A stretch of 64,000 nt of DNA from Mesorhizobium sp. LHD-90 (GTDB lineage Bacteria; Pseudomonadota; Alphaproteobacteria; Rhizobiales; Rhizobiaceae), in NCBI RefSeq assembly GCF_030929505.1, contig NZ_JAVFVV010000002.1:1-64000 (forward strand), written 5' to 3'. The notes beneath the pieces were generated by a model. It saw nothing but the letters and a program-made list of their open reading frames with translations. It ran no database searches and was not told the origin of the DNA. This document shows positions 36,946 through 46,517 of this stretch, piece by piece; position 1 is the first letter of the stretch; each line of letters starts with the position of its first letter. The position numbers and the translations under genes are program-made.

Positions 36946-38130
36946 GGCCAGCGACGAAAAACCGCTGCCGGGGCGCAAACCCTCGCGCATGAACAGCGCG
37001 CGCAGCGGTCCGAAGGCGCCAAGTGCGCTCAGGCCGGCGCTGCGGGCGATCTGCGCCGGCAGCATGTCGGAGAGCAGCGAGCGGTTGAGCAGGCTGACGG
37101 CGCCGGTGCGCGCCAGGATGTCGGGCCGGCGCTTCGAATCGTATGTCGCAAGCGCCCGGGCGTTGCCGGGGTCTTCGCGGTTGGCCGACGCAATTTCAAT
37201 GAGTTGCTGGACGTCCCTGACGCCGAGGTTGAGGCCCTGCGCACCGATCGGCGGAAACATGTGCGCCGCCTCGCCGACCAGCGCCACGCGGTTTTTCGCG
37301 AAGCTCGAGGGCAGGCTGCCCGACAACGGAAATATCTGCGGCTGGGAATCGACCGTGATCCTGCCGAGCATCGACTGCATGCGCGTCTCGACCGCGAGCG
37401 ACAGCGCGTCCTCGGGCAGGGCGGCCAGCCGTTCCGCCTCCCTTGGCTTCAGCACCCAGACCAGGCTCGAGCGGTCTCCGGGCAGCGGCACCTGCGTGAA
37501 GGGCCCGTCCTCGGTATGGAACTCGGTCGAGGTGAAGCCGTGGCCGCGCGCATGGGCGAAGGTGAGCACCAGCGCCGATTGCGGATAGGGGCGGCCGGAA
37601 ACACGGATGCCGGCGGCAGCGCGCGCCGGCGAGTTGCGGCCATCCGCGGCGACCGCGAGTTTCGCCGAAATGCTCGAGCCGTCGGCGAGCCGCGCCGTGA
37701 CCTGGTCCTCGCCGATCTCCCAGCCGTCGACAAGGCTTTGCCGTCGCTCGATGCCGGTGGCAGCGCCGGCAGCCGCCTCCAGCGCGCCGTTCAGCACCTG
37801 GTTCGGAATGTTCAGGCCGAAACAGGGCTCCGCGATCTCGCTGGCGTGGAACGTGACCACTGGGCTGCGGATAAGCCGCTCGGTCGCGTCGACGATCCGC
37901 ATGATCCTCAGCGGCGCCGCGGCGTCCTCGATCCGGCTGAGCACCCCGACCCGATCCAGGACCGCAAGGGCAGGGACCATCAGCGCCGTCGTGCGCCCGT
38001 CAGTGCGGTTTGCGGGTGGCCCGGTCAGCGCGACGGAAAAGCCGGCATCGGAAAACACCAGCGCCGCCAGCATTCCCGCCGGGCCGGTGCCCGCCACGAT
38101 CACGTCGAAGCTCTTTTGTCCGCGCGCCAT
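36877..38130 (-). CDS. UbiH/UbiF/COQ6-type FAD-dependent hydroxylase
   Basis: The 417-residue flavoprotein has the FAD-binding GxGxxG motif in FDVIVAGTGPAGMLAAL (residues 8-24), the DG motif in VAADGRNSPARAAAGI, and the GD motif in VALVGEAAHMFPPIGAQGLN. These place it among ubiquinone-ring hydroxylases and related aromatic monooxygenases. It may be the UbiH-type step of ubiquinone synthesis, but the ring position cannot be told from sequence. The C-terminal 23 codons overlap, antisense, the end of the AEC transporter gene. Confidence 0.88.
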   Translation of the reverse strand: MARGQKSFDVIVAGTGPAGMLAALVFSDAGFSVALTGPPANRTDGRTTALMVPALAVLDRVGVLSRIEDAAAPLRIMRIVDATERLIRSPVVTFHASEIAEPCFGLNIPNQVLNGALEAAAGAATGIERRQSLVDGWEIGEDQVTARLADGSSISAKLAVAADGRNSPARAAAGIRVSGRPYPQSALVLTFAHARGHGFTSTEFHTEDGPFTQVPLPGDRSSLVWVLKPREAERLAALPEDALSLAVETRMQSMLGRITVDSQPQIFPLSGSLPSSFAKNRVALVGEAAHMFPPIGAQGLNLGVRDVQQLIEIASANREDPGNARALATYDSKRRPDILARTGAVSLLNRSLLSDMLPAQIARSAGLSALGAFGPLRALFMREGLRPGSGFSSLASTVREQVRRKRPGGDQVEQHRH

Positions 38131-38179
38131 CTGTCCGCTATCCGCTGCAACGTCGCCCCGGTATATGGTGCTCCTGAAA

Positions 38180-39109
38180 ATGGATCAACGCGACGCATTC
38201 GCAAGCCATGAGCCAATGAGCAGCGACGACTTTGGTTTTCCATACCTCGACCGGGCGGGGCTGGCCGCCGCCCGTCTGGCTGCGAGACCGGGACGCGCGG
38301 TTTGGCTCGCCTTCGCCGCAGCAATGATCCTGGCCTGGGGCGGAATTGCCATGCTCGCTTTGCGGGCCGCCGAAATCCGCCAGCCGGGCGCAGGCCTCGC
38401 AGGCGACGGGCTGCTCAGGCACGTTGCACCTGGATCGATGCTTTCATTCCTCGACAGTTTTGTCGCGCTCTGCCTGACGCCGGCCGTCGCCCCCGGATCG
38501 GGTCCGGCGCAATTCATGGTCGCCACGGCCATGTGGTTCCTGATGGCGGTGGCGATGATGCTGCCTTCCGCCGCGCCGATGATCAAGACCTACTGCGAGA
38601 TCGCCGATACGGCCGCCGGCAAGGGCGAGACGGCTGTTCACCCGCTGGTGCTGGTCGCTGGCTACCTGTCGGTGTGGCTCGCGGCCTCCATCGGCTTTGC
38701 CGCGCTCGATCTTGCGTTTCGCGCCCTGTTTTCGGCCGAGCCGTTCGCCGTGGCATCGCCGTTCGTGGCGGCGGTGCTGCTTGGCATCGCCGGCCTCTAC
38801 CAGTTCAGCGCCCTGAAAGAGGCCTGCCTGAAAAAATGCCGCATGCCGTTTCCGATCCTGTTTTCGCGCTGGAGCACGCGGCCGGCCGCGATCTTCCGGC
38901 TCGGCGTCGACGAAGGGCTGTGGTGCTTTGGCTGCTGTTGGGCGCTGATGCTGGTGATGTTTTGCGTCGGTGTCATGAACATCTTCTGGATGGTGCTGCT
39001 CGCCCTCGTCGCTGTTGTGGAAAAGCAGATGCCGGGGCGGCTGGTCGGAGGGCTGGCCGGAACGATCCTGCTTGTATGGGCCGGCGCGCTGCTGTTTACT
39101 GCCGCTTGA
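38180..39109 (+). CDS. DUF2182 integral membrane protein
   Basis: This roughly 309-residue protein has about seven membrane segments. Family landmarks are WFLMAVAMMLPSAAPMIKTY, LYQFSALKEACLKKCRMPF and EGLWCFGCCWALMLVMFCVG. The conserved cysteines and methionines fit its description as a predicted metal-binding membrane protein. It is paired with DUF1326 downstream, an association seen in many proteobacteria, so the two probably act together. The start is uncertain: ATG 38165, 38180 and 38216 are all in frame without a clear ribosome binding site. Confidence 0.82.
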   Translation: MDQRDAFASHEPMSSDDFGFPYLDRAGLAAARLAARPGRAVWLAFAAAMILAWGGIAMLALRAAEIRQPGAGLAGDGLLRHVAPGSMLSFLDSFVALCLTPAVAPGSGPAQFMVATAMWFLMAVAMMLPSAAPMIKTYCEIADTAAGKGETAVHPLVLVAGYLSVWLAASIGFAALDLAFRALFSAEPFAVASPFVAAVLLGIAGLYQFSALKEACLKKCRMPFPILFSRWSTRPAAIFRLGVDEGLWCFGCCWALMLVMFCVGVMNIFWMVLLALVAVVEKQMPGRLVGGLAGTILLVWAGALLFTAA

Positions 39110-39126
39110 GAGTGCAGGGGAGAGAG

Positions 39127-39741
39127 ATGGCCGAGCCGAGCTGGGCAATGAAGGGAGAGCTGGTCCTTTCCTGCAATTGCACCGTTTTCTGCCCCTGCGT
39201 GCTGTCGCTCGGGTCGCATCCGCCGACGGAAGGTTATTGCCAGACCTGGGCGGGTTTCCGCGTCGACGCTGGCCATTACGGCGAGGTCGATCTTTCCGGC
39301 CTCAATCTCGGCCTGATCATGGAAATCCCTGGCTATATGAGCCGCGGCAACTGGACCGCCGGCCTGTTTGTCGACAAGCGCGCCTCGATCTATGCCCAGA
39401 AAGCCTTCGCGAAGATCTTTTCAGGAAAGGCGGGCGGCACCACATCGCTGCTGTCGATCCTCGTCGGCAAATTCCTCGGCATCGAACAGGCGCCGATCAC
39501 CTATGAGAAGCAGGACCGTACCCGCATCTTCCAGATCCCGAAAATCATCGACGGCGCCGTGACGCCGGTCCCCGGCAAGGAGCGCGGCAAGGATACGGTC
39601 ATAACCAATTCCGAATACTGGATCGCGCCCGAGATCATCGTGGCCAAGGCCGAGAAGAGCCGCATGCGCGCCTTCGGCCGCAACTGGAACTTCGCCGGCC
39701 GCTCGGCCGAGATCTGCAAGCTGGATTGGCACGGACCGTGA
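39127..39741 (+). CDS. DUF1326 domain-containing protein
   Basis: The 204-residue soluble protein begins MAEPSWAMKGELVLSCNCTV followed by FCPCVLSLGSHPPTEGYCQ, a cluster of closely spaced cysteines (C-x-C-x4-C-x-C) that looks suited to bind a metal ion. The rest matches DUF1326. ATG 39127 is preceded by GGGGAGAGAG. The gene lies 17 bases after the DUF2182 gene, and its stop overlaps the pcs start. Metal handling is inferred from the cysteines and partner, not demonstrated. Confidence 0.85.
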   Translation: MAEPSWAMKGELVLSCNCTVFCPCVLSLGSHPPTEGYCQTWAGFRVDAGHYGEVDLSGLNLGLIMEIPGYMSRGNWTAGLFVDKRASIYAQKAFAKIFSGKAGGTTSLLSILVGKFLGIEQAPITYEKQDRTRIFQIPKIIDGAVTPVPGKERGKDTVITNSEYWIAPEIIVAKAEKSRMRAFGRNWNFAGRSAEICKLDWHGP

Positions 39742-40532
39742 CCGGCAAGCCGCTTTCCGCACGCATCCCCAAGCCGAAAAAGAAGGTGACCTGGCCGCAG
39801 GCGCGCGCCTTTTCGGTCCACTTGCTCACCGCCTCGGGTTCGTTCCTGGCGTTCCTGTCGTTGGTGGCCGCCAGCGAGGAGCGCTGGACGGCGATGTTCT
39901 GGTGGTTGGGGCTGGCGTTGTTCGTCGACGGCATAGACGGGCCAATCGCCCGCAAGCTGGAGGTCAAGGAAATCCTGCCGACGTGGTCGGGCGAGCTGCT
40001 CGACAACATCATCGATTATGTCACTTACGTGCTGATCCCGGCCTTCGCGCTCTATCAGCGGGGCCTGATGGGCGAGGGGCTGTCGTTCCTGTCGGCGGCG
40101 ATCATCGTGGTGTCGAGCGCGATCTACTACGCCGACACCGGCATGAAGACGAAGGAGAACTTCTTCAAGGGATTCCCCGTAGTCTGGAACATGATCGTGT
40201 TCACGCTCTTTGTCGTCGAACCCGGCCCATGGACCTCCTTCGCCGTGGTGGTGATCGCCGGTGTCATGACCTTCGTGCCGGTTTATTTTCTCCATCCGGT
40301 GCGCGTGGTGCGGCTCAGGCCGATCAATCTCGGCATGACGCTGTTGTGGTGCGCCTTCGGCGCGCTGGCGCTTCTGGAGGCCGCGCTTGCCGCCTGGTAC
40401 AACAGGATCGGCCTGCTGACCGAGCATGTCAGCCTTTTCACCAAGGTCGGCATTTCGGTAACCGGCATCTACCTGTTCTGCATCGGCATCGTCATGCAGT
40501 TCTTTCCCGCGCTCGGCGCGAAGAAGGGATAG
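39738..40532 (+). CDS. pcs: Phosphatidylcholine synthase
   Basis: Pcs condenses CDP-diacylglycerol with choline to make phosphatidylcholine in one step, a pathway typical of rhizobia and other host-associated Alphaproteobacteria. The 264-residue membrane protein has the CDP-alcohol phosphotransferase motif DGIDGPIARKLEVKEI then WSGELLDNIIDYVTYV, with the widened spacing known for Pcs, and about eight hydrophobic segments. The GTG at 39738 overlaps the preceding stop; a TTG 12 bases earlier is possible. Confidence 0.93.
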   Translation: MTGKPLSARIPKPKKKVTWPQARAFSVHLLTASGSFLAFLSLVAASEERWTAMFWWLGLALFVDGIDGPIARKLEVKEILPTWSGELLDNIIDYVTYVLIPAFALYQRGLMGEGLSFLSAAIIVVSSAIYYADTGMKTKENFFKGFPVVWNMIVFTLFVVEPGPWTSFAVVVIAGVMTFVPVYFLHPVRVVRLRPINLGMTLLWCAFGALALLEAALAAWYNRIGLLTEHVSLFTKVGISVTGIYLFCIGIVMQFFPALGAKKG

Positions 40533-40635
40533 CGCCAGGGCGGTTTACATTTTTCCTCTCGCCGCTACCTTGATATGGCAATGCCTTTCCGGGGCAAGAA
40601 TGTGAACTGCCCCCGGCACTTACCCTGGAGTCCCC

Positions 40636-41613
40636 ATGTCCAAAGCAGTCCGCATCCATGCCCATGGCGGCCCCGAAGTCCTGACCTACGAGGAGGCTGA
40701 CCCGGGCAAGCCGGGGCCGGGCCAGGTGCTCGTGCGCCAGACCGCGATCGGACTGAATTTTATCGACGTCTATTTCCGCACCGGGCTCTACCCGGCGCCG
40801 AACGGCCTGCCGTTGACACCCGGCGGCGAGGCGGCGGGCACCGTCAAGGAAGTCGGTGAGGGAGTCGATTGGTTGAAACCGGGCGACCGGGTCGCCTACA
40901 CCACGCCGCTCGGCGCCTATGCCGAGGAGCGCGTGATCGCCGCCGATCGTCTGGTGCGCGTGCCGGACGGCGTCAGCGACGACGAGGCGGCGGCCGCCAT
41001 GCTGAAGGGCCTCACGGCGGAATACCTTCTGCGCCGCACCTTTGCCGTGAAGCGGGGCGATACGATCTTGTTCCATGCGGCAGCCGGCGGCGTCGGCCTG
41101 ATCGCCGGACAGTGGGCGAAACATCTCGGCGCGACCGTCATCGGCACGGCAGGCTCCGCCGACAAGGTGGCGCTGGCCAAGAAGCACGGCTATGACCACG
41201 TGATCGACTACCGCGACAGCGACTTTGTCGCCGCGGTGAAGGACATCACCGGCGGAAAGCTCTGCGACGTCGTCTACGATTCGGTCGGCAAGGACACGTT
41301 TCCGGGTTCGCTCGACTGCCTCAAGCCGCGCGGCATGTTCGTCAGCTTCGGCCAGTCCTCCGGCCCGATCCCGCCCTTCGCCATGAGCTTGCTCTCGCAG
41401 AAAGGCTCGCTCTACGCGACAAGGCCGACGCTCTTCACTTATATTGCCAAACGCGAGGAACTGGAGGCCGCGGCAGCCGCGCTGTTCGGCGTGATTGCCG
41501 ACGGAACGGTTAAAATCGTCGTCAACCAGCGCCACAAGCTTGCCGACGCCGGCCGCGCCCATGCCGATCTCGAAGCTCGTAGAACGACCGGCACGACAGT
41601 TCTTATCCCCTGA
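40636..41613 (+). CDS. NADPH:quinone oxidoreductase (zeta-crystallin type)
   Basis: The 325-residue protein is a medium-chain dehydrogenase/reductase without zinc ligands. Blocks are AIGLNFIDVYFRTGLYP, TPGGEAAGTVKEVG, the nucleotide-binding ILFHAAAGGVGLIAGQWAKH and DVVYDSVGKDTFPGSLDCLK. These match quinone reductases of the Qor type, which reduce quinones with NADPH. It has no signal peptide. A TGGAG lies shortly before ATG 40636, and the ABC transporter operon begins 109 bases downstream. Confidence 0.92.
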   Translation: MSKAVRIHAHGGPEVLTYEEADPGKPGPGQVLVRQTAIGLNFIDVYFRTGLYPAPNGLPLTPGGEAAGTVKEVGEGVDWLKPGDRVAYTTPLGAYAEERVIAADRLVRVPDGVSDDEAAAAMLKGLTAEYLLRRTFAVKRGDTILFHAAAGGVGLIAGQWAKHLGATVIGTAGSADKVALAKKHGYDHVIDYRDSDFVAAVKDITGGKLCDVVYDSVGKDTFPGSLDCLKPRGMFVSFGQSSGPIPPFAMSLLSQKGSLYATRPTLFTYIAKREELEAAAAALFGVIADGTVKIVVNQRHKLADAGRAHADLEARRTTGTTVLIP

Positions 41614-41644
41614 TTTTCTTGAAGCAGTTTCAAAGGGCGTAAAT

Positions 41645-41691
41645 CTTTGCGTTCCCGGTCCCGCAAGCCTACGATACGGTCGGGAACAAAG
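41645..41691. promoter_or_regulatory. Imperfect palindrome upstream of the BMP-type ABC operon
   Basis: CTTTG-C-GTTCCCG (41645-41657) is mirrored by CGGGAAC-AAAG (41681-41691) across 23 bases, 32 bases before the first gene of the transporter. It could be an operator or a leader hairpin. Evidence is limited to the symmetry. Confidence 0.25.
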
Positions 41692-41722
41692 AACATGGCT
41701 GGTTAACAGACCGGGAGGCACC

Positions 41723-43303
41723 GTGAGTGCTCAAAACGGCGGGGATGCCGCGCTTCTGCTTGAGGTGCGCGGGCTCACGAAGATCTTTGGCGCGCTGAAA
41801 GCGTGCGACAATGTCGACCTGACGGTGCGCCGGGGCGAGATCCATTCGCTGCTCGGCGAGAACGGCGCCGGCAAGTCGACGCTGGTCAAGATGCTGTTCG
41901 GCTCGCTTGAGCCCAATGCCGGCGAAATCCGCTGGCAGGGGCAGCCAGTGCGCATCGGCAGTCCGAGCGCCGCAAGAAAACTCGGCATCGGTATGGTTTT
42001 CCAGCATTTTTCGCTGTTCGACGCCCTGACTGCGGCGGAGAATATCGCGCTCTCTCTCGACAGCGACGCGCCGATCTCCACGATCGCCGCCAAGGCGCAG
42101 GCGCTGTCGCATTCCTACGGCCTGCCGCTGGATCCGTTCGCGCTGGTCGGCGATCTGTCGGTCGGCGAGCGCCAGCGCATCGAGATCATCCGCTGCCTGC
42201 TGCAGACGCCACGGCTGATCATCCTCGATGAGCCGACCTCGGTGTTGACGCCGCAGGAGGCCGACAAGCTGTTCGAGACGCTCGACCGGCTGCGGGCAGA
42301 GGGCAAGTCGATCCTCTACATCTCGCATCGCCTGGAAGAAGTGAAGCGCATGTGCGACGCCGCCACCGTGCTGCGGCACGGCAAGGTGGTCGGGCACTGC
42401 GACCCGCGCAAGGAGACGGCCTCGTCTCTGGCGCGCATGATGGTCGGTAACGAAGTGCAGGCGGTGGTGCGCCAGCCCGTGGCCGGCATCGACAAGGCGC
42501 CGGCGCTGCTGGAGGTCAGGAACCTGTCACGCCCGCCCGCCACGCCGTTCTCGATCCCGCTGCGCGGCATCAGCTTGAATGTGCGCGCCGGCGAGGTGAT
42601 CGGCATCGCCGGCGTCGCGGGCAACGGCCAGGGCGAGTTCTTCGAGGCGGTGTCGGGAGAGGTGATGCAGGCCGACGCCGGAACGGTGCGCATCCGCGGC
42701 AAGGATGCCGGCCGCCTGAACATTTCGGGCCGCAGGCTGCTCGGTGCCGCCTTCGTGCCCGAGGAGCGGCTCGGCCACGGCGCCGCGCCGCGCATGCGTC
42801 TGTCGGAGAACCTGCTGCTGTCGCGCTACGCCACCGACCGCAAGGCGTTCGTCGGCGCCGGCGGCGTGGTCAGGATGGGCGCGGTGGATACGGCCGCGCA
42901 GCGCATCGTGCAGACGATGGACGTGCGCAAAAGCGCCCGCGACCCTGAAGCCGCGGCGCTGTCGGGCGGCAATCTGCAGAAGTTCATCATCGGCCGCGAG
43001 CTCGACCGCAAGCCGGCGGTCATGGTGGTCAACCAGCCGACCTGGGGCGTCGACGCGGGTGCTGCGGCAAAAATCCGTCAGGCGCTGATTGAACTGGCGC
43101 GTTCCGGCTCGGCCGTGCTGGTGATCAGCCAGGACCTCGACGAATTGTTCGAGATTTCCGACGCCATCGCAGTCATGCACGACGGCGAGCTGTCGAAGCC
43201 GCTGCCGATAGCCGAGGCGACGTTCGAGAAGATCGGCCTGTTGATGGGCGGCGCCGAGCCCGGCCATGCCGCGGCCACCGGCCATGCGATGGAGACCGCA
43301 TGA
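41723..43303 (+). CDS. Nucleoside-type ABC transporter, double ATPase subunit
   Basis: The 526-residue protein holds two ABC ATPase domains. The first has Walker A LLGENGAGKSTLVKMLFG, LSVGERQRIEI and LIILDEPTSVLT. The second is the degenerate kind, with IGIAGVAGNGQGEFFEAVSG, LSGGNLQKFIIGREL and MVVNQPTWGVD. This layout is that of BMP-associated purine nucleoside importers. The GTG start has GGGAGG 5 bases upstream. It is followed, with overlaps or tiny gaps, by two permease genes and the BMP substrate-binding gene. Confidence 0.92.
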   Translation: MSAQNGGDAALLLEVRGLTKIFGALKACDNVDLTVRRGEIHSLLGENGAGKSTLVKMLFGSLEPNAGEIRWQGQPVRIGSPSAARKLGIGMVFQHFSLFDALTAAENIALSLDSDAPISTIAAKAQALSHSYGLPLDPFALVGDLSVGERQRIEIIRCLLQTPRLIILDEPTSVLTPQEADKLFETLDRLRAEGKSILYISHRLEEVKRMCDAATVLRHGKVVGHCDPRKETASSLARMMVGNEVQAVVRQPVAGIDKAPALLEVRNLSRPPATPFSIPLRGISLNVRAGEVIGIAGVAGNGQGEFFEAVSGEVMQADAGTVRIRGKDAGRLNISGRRLLGAAFVPEERLGHGAAPRMRLSENLLLSRYATDRKAFVGAGGVVRMGAVDTAAQRIVQTMDVRKSARDPEAAALSGGNLQKFIIGRELDRKPAVMVVNQPTWGVDAGAAAKIRQALIELARSGSAVLVISQDLDELFEISDAIAVMHDGELSKPLPIAEATFEKIGLLMGGAEPGHAAATGHAMETA

Positions 43304-44391
43304 TGCGCGTCGAACTGGTCAAGCGGCCGCAGCACTCGGCCCTGTTTTCGGCCTTGTCGCCCTTCATCGCGCTCGGCCTCACGCTTGTCGCTGGCGCCAT
43401 CATGTTCTCGCTGCTCGGCAAAAACCCGCTTGAGACCTTCTACTATTATTTCATCGACCCGCTGCGCGAGATGTGGTCGCTGCACGAACTGGCGATCAAG
43501 GCCGCGCCGCTCATCCTCATCGCCGTCGGCCTGTCGGTCTGCTACCTCTCCAACAACTGGAACATCGGCGCCGAGGGCCAGTTCATCATCGGCGCGGTCG
43601 CCGGCTCGATCCTGCCGGTGCTGTTCCCGCAGTTCCAGTCCTGGATCGTGCTGCCGCTGATGTTGCTGATGGGGATGGCCGGCGGTGCTGCCTATGCGGC
43701 GATTCCCGCCTTCCTGAAGGTGCGCTTCAACACCAATGAGATCCTGACCAGCCTGATGCTGGTCTATGTGGCGCAACTCTTCAACGACTGGCTGGTGCGC
43801 GGCATCTGGCGCAATCCGCAGGGCATGAGCTTTCCAGGCACCGCGCCGTTCCACGAATATGCCATCCTGCCCGAGATCTGGCCGGCCGCTGGCCGCGCCA
43901 ACTGGGGTTTCGTCTTCGCGCTGGTGGCGGCGGTGGCCGTCTGGTTCATGCTGTCGAAGATGCTCAGGGGCTTCGAGGTCAAGGTGCTCGGCCAGAGCCC
44001 GCGGGCAGGGCGCTTCGCCGGCTTCTCCGCCCCACGCATGGTCTTCTTCGCCTTCTTGGTGTCGGGCGCGCTCGCCGGACTGGCCGGCATCTCGGAAGTT
44101 TCGGGCGCGATCGGCCATCTCAACGAGAAACTGTCGATCGGCTATGGCTTCACCGCCATCATCGTCGCCTTTCTCGGCCGCCTCAACCCGCTCGGCATCG
44201 TCGCCGCCGGGCTGATCCTGGCGCTCACCTATCTGGGCGGCGAGGCGGCATCGATCTCGGTCGGCTTGTCCGACAAGGTGGTGCGCGCCTTCCAGGGCAT
44301 GCTGCTCTTCTTCGTGCTCGGCTGCGACACCCTCATCCACTACAAGATCCGGTTGGTCGGCACGCCGCTGGCCAAACCCGCGGAGGCCTGA
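43300..44391 (+). CDS. ABC transporter permease (BMP/nucleoside type), first
   Basis: This 363-residue multi-spanning protein has NNWNIGAEGQFIIGAVAGSI, AAIPAFLKVRFNTNEILTSL and YGFTAIIVAFLGRLNPLGIV. These are typical of the larger permease in nucleoside (YufP/NupP-like) ABC systems. Its ATG overlaps the ATPase stop (ATGA). It should form the membrane channel with the next gene product. Confidence 0.92.
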   Translation: MMRVELVKRPQHSALFSALSPFIALGLTLVAGAIMFSLLGKNPLETFYYYFIDPLREMWSLHELAIKAAPLILIAVGLSVCYLSNNWNIGAEGQFIIGAVAGSILPVLFPQFQSWIVLPLMLLMGMAGGAAYAAIPAFLKVRFNTNEILTSLMLVYVAQLFNDWLVRGIWRNPQGMSFPGTAPFHEYAILPEIWPAAGRANWGFVFALVAAVAVWFMLSKMLRGFEVKVLGQSPRAGRFAGFSAPRMVFFAFLVSGALAGLAGISEVSGAIGHLNEKLSIGYGFTAIIVAFLGRLNPLGIVAAGLILALTYLGGEAASISVGLSDKVVRAFQGMLLFFVLGCDTLIHYKIRLVGTPLAKPAEA

Positions 44392-44392
44392 C

Positions 44393-45313
44393 ATGGGTAT
44401 GTTCGAGGCGATCCTGCTCACCATCGCGACGGCCGCGACGCCGCTGCTGATCGCCGGCGTTGGCGAACTGGTGGTCGAGCGCTCCGGCGTGCTCAATCTC
44501 GGCGTCGAGGGCATGATGATCATGGGGGCGGTGACCGGTTTCGGCGCCGCGCTGGCGACCGGCTCGCCCTGGCTCGGATTTCTCGCCGCGCTTGTCGTCG
44601 GCGCGCTGTTTTCGTTGCTGTTTGCGGTGCTGACGCTGTCGCTGGCAACCAACCAGGTGGCCACCGGCCTGGCGCTGACGCTGCTCGGCCTCGGCTTTTC
44701 CGGCATGCTCGGCGAGCGTTTCGTCGGCATGCCAGGCATCAAGCTCGGCAATCTCGACATCCCCTACCTTTCCGACCTGCCCGTGGTCGGCAAACTGGTG
44801 TTCGGCCAGGATCCGATCTTCTACCTGTCCGTCATCCTCACCGGCGGGGTCGCCTGGTTTCTGTTCAGGACCCGCGCCGGGCTGACCTTGCGCTCGGTCG
44901 GCGACAATCACGGCTCGGCGCATGCGCTGGGCATCAACGTCATCGGCATCCGCTATCTGGCGGTCATGTTCGGCGGCGCCTGCGCGGGCGTGGCGGGCGC
45001 CTACCTGTCGCTGGTCTACACGCCGCAATGGGTGGAGAACATGACCGCCGGGCGCGGCTGGATCGCGCTGGCGCTTGTGGTGTTCGCATCGTGGCGGCCG
45101 TGGCGGGTGCTGGCAGGCGCCTATCTGTTCGGCGCTGTCAGCATAGGCCAGCTCCACGCGCAGGCCCTGGGGATAGGTGTGCCCTCGCAACTGCTTTCGT
45201 CGCTTCCCTATCTGGCGACGATCGCCGTTCTTGTTCTAATCTCCCGAAACAGGCGCCTGACCATGATAAACACACCGGCCTCGCTAGGGCGGCCGTTCGT
45301 GCCAGACCGCTGA
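44393..45313 (+). CDS. ABC transporter permease (BMP/nucleoside type), second
   Basis: The 306-residue protein has about eight membrane segments and the blocks [40 protein letters not shown] and [20 protein letters not shown]. This is the smaller YufQ/NupQ-like permease. It starts one base after the previous stop. The BMP substrate-binding gene begins 53 bases downstream. Confidence 0.92.
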   Translation: MGMFEAILLTIATAATPLLIAGVGELVVERSGVLNLGVEGMMIMGAVTGFGAALATGSPWLGFLAALVVGALFSLLFAVLTLSLATNQVATGLALTLLGLGFSGMLGERFVGMPGIKLGNLDIPYLSDLPVVGKLVFGQDPIFYLSVILTGGVAWFLFRTRAGLTLRSVGDNHGSAHALGINVIGIRYLAVMFGGACAGVAGAYLSLVYTPQWVENMTAGRGWIALALVVFASWRPWRVLAGAYLFGAVSIGQLHAQALGIGVPSQLLSSLPYLATIAVLVLISRNRRLTMINTPASLGRPFVPDR

Positions 45314-45366
45314 AACGAAAACAAACGGGAAAGCCCTGCGTTTCAACCTCTAGAGGACAACATCAA

Positions 45367-46443
45367 ATGAGAAAAACACTCCTGTCACTGGCCGCCGCGG
45401 CGGCCGCCGTGGCGCTTGGCACGGTCGCGGCCGAGGCCAAGGTCAAGGCCTGCTTCATCTATGTCGGCCCGATCGGCGATTTCGGCTGGTCCTATCAGCA
45501 TCATCAGGGCGCGCTCGAGGCGCAGAAGGAACTCGGCGGCGAGGAGCAGGTCGAACTGGCCTATCTCGAAAGCGTTCCGGAAGGTGCGGACGCCGAACGT
45601 GCACTGGAGCGTTTCGCGCGCTCCGGCTGCAACATCATCTTCACCACCTCCTTCGGCTACATGGATGCCACCAACAAGGTCGCCGGCAAGTTCGCCGACG
45701 TGAAGTTCGAGCACGCGACCGGCTACAAGCGCGAGCACCCCAACGTCGCGACCTACAACTCGAAGTTCCACGAGGGCCGCTACGTGCAGGGCGTCATCGC
45801 AGCGAAGATGTCGAAGGCCGGCGTCGCCGGCTATATCGCCTCCTTCCCGATTCCCGAGGTGGTGCTCGGCATCAACGCCTTCATGCTGGGCGCGCAGTCG
45901 GTCAATCCCGACTTCAAGCTCAAGGTGGTGTGGGCCAACACCTGGTTCGATCCGGGCAAGGAGGCCGACGCCGCCAAGGCGCTGATCGACCAGGGCGCTG
46001 ACATCATCACCCAGCACACCGATTCGACCGCGCCGATGCAGGTGGCGGCCGAGCGCGGCATCAAGGCCTTCGGCCAGGCCTCCGACATGATCAATTTCGG
46101 CAAGGAGACGCAACTCACCTCCATCGTCGACAATTGGGGCCCGTACTACGTCGAGCGCATCAAGGCTGTGATCGACGGCACCTGGAAGCAGCAGGACGTG
46201 TGGGGCGGCATGAAGGAAGGCCATGTCGTCATGGCGCCCTATGCCAACATGCCGGACGACGTGAAGAAGGCGGCCGAGGAGACCGAAGCCAAGATCAAGT
46301 CGGGCGCGTTCAATCCCTACACCGGCCCGATCACCAAGCAGGACGGCACCGAGTGGCTGAAGGCCGGCGAAGTGGCGGACAACGGCGTGCTGCTCGGCCT
46401 GAATTTTTATGTGAAGGGCGTCGACGACAAGCTGCCGCAATAG
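45367..46443 (+). CDS. BMP family substrate-binding protein
   Basis: The 358-residue protein has a signal peptide (LLSLAAAAAAVALGTVAAEA) without a lipobox cysteine, so it is a soluble periplasmic binder. The BMP fold is marked by VGPIGDFGWSYQHHQGALEA, IIFTTSFGYMDATNKVAGKF and ADIITQHTDSTAPMQVAAER. Relatives bind purine nucleosides; some close rhizobial forms may bind other ligands. It is the last gene of the transporter operon, followed by a terminator. Confidence 0.93.
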   Translation: MRKTLLSLAAAAAAVALGTVAAEAKVKACFIYVGPIGDFGWSYQHHQGALEAQKELGGEEQVELAYLESVPEGADAERALERFARSGCNIIFTTSFGYMDATNKVAGKFADVKFEHATGYKREHPNVATYNSKFHEGRYVQGVIAAKMSKAGVAGYIASFPIPEVVLGINAFMLGAQSVNPDFKLKVVWANTWFDPGKEADAAKALIDQGADIITQHTDSTAPMQVAAERGIKAFGQASDMINFGKETQLTSIVDNWGPYYVERIKAVIDGTWKQQDVWGGMKEGHVVMAPYANMPDDVKKAAEETEAKIKSGAFNPYTGPITKQDGTEWLKAGEVADNGVLLGLNFYVKGVDDKLPQ

Positions 46444-46470
46444 GCTTGAAGCCGCATTCTTCCGGCTTGG

Positions 46471-46500
46471 AAAGGGCGTCGTTGCGGCGCCCTTTTTCTT
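46471..46500 (+). terminator. Intrinsic terminator after the BMP gene
   Basis: AAAGGGCG (46471-46478) pairs with CGCCCTTT (46488-46495) around a nine-base loop and runs into a T-rich tail, 27 bases after the stop. Confidence 0.85.
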
Positions 46501-46517
46501 TTGGCCCGGCTGCTGCC

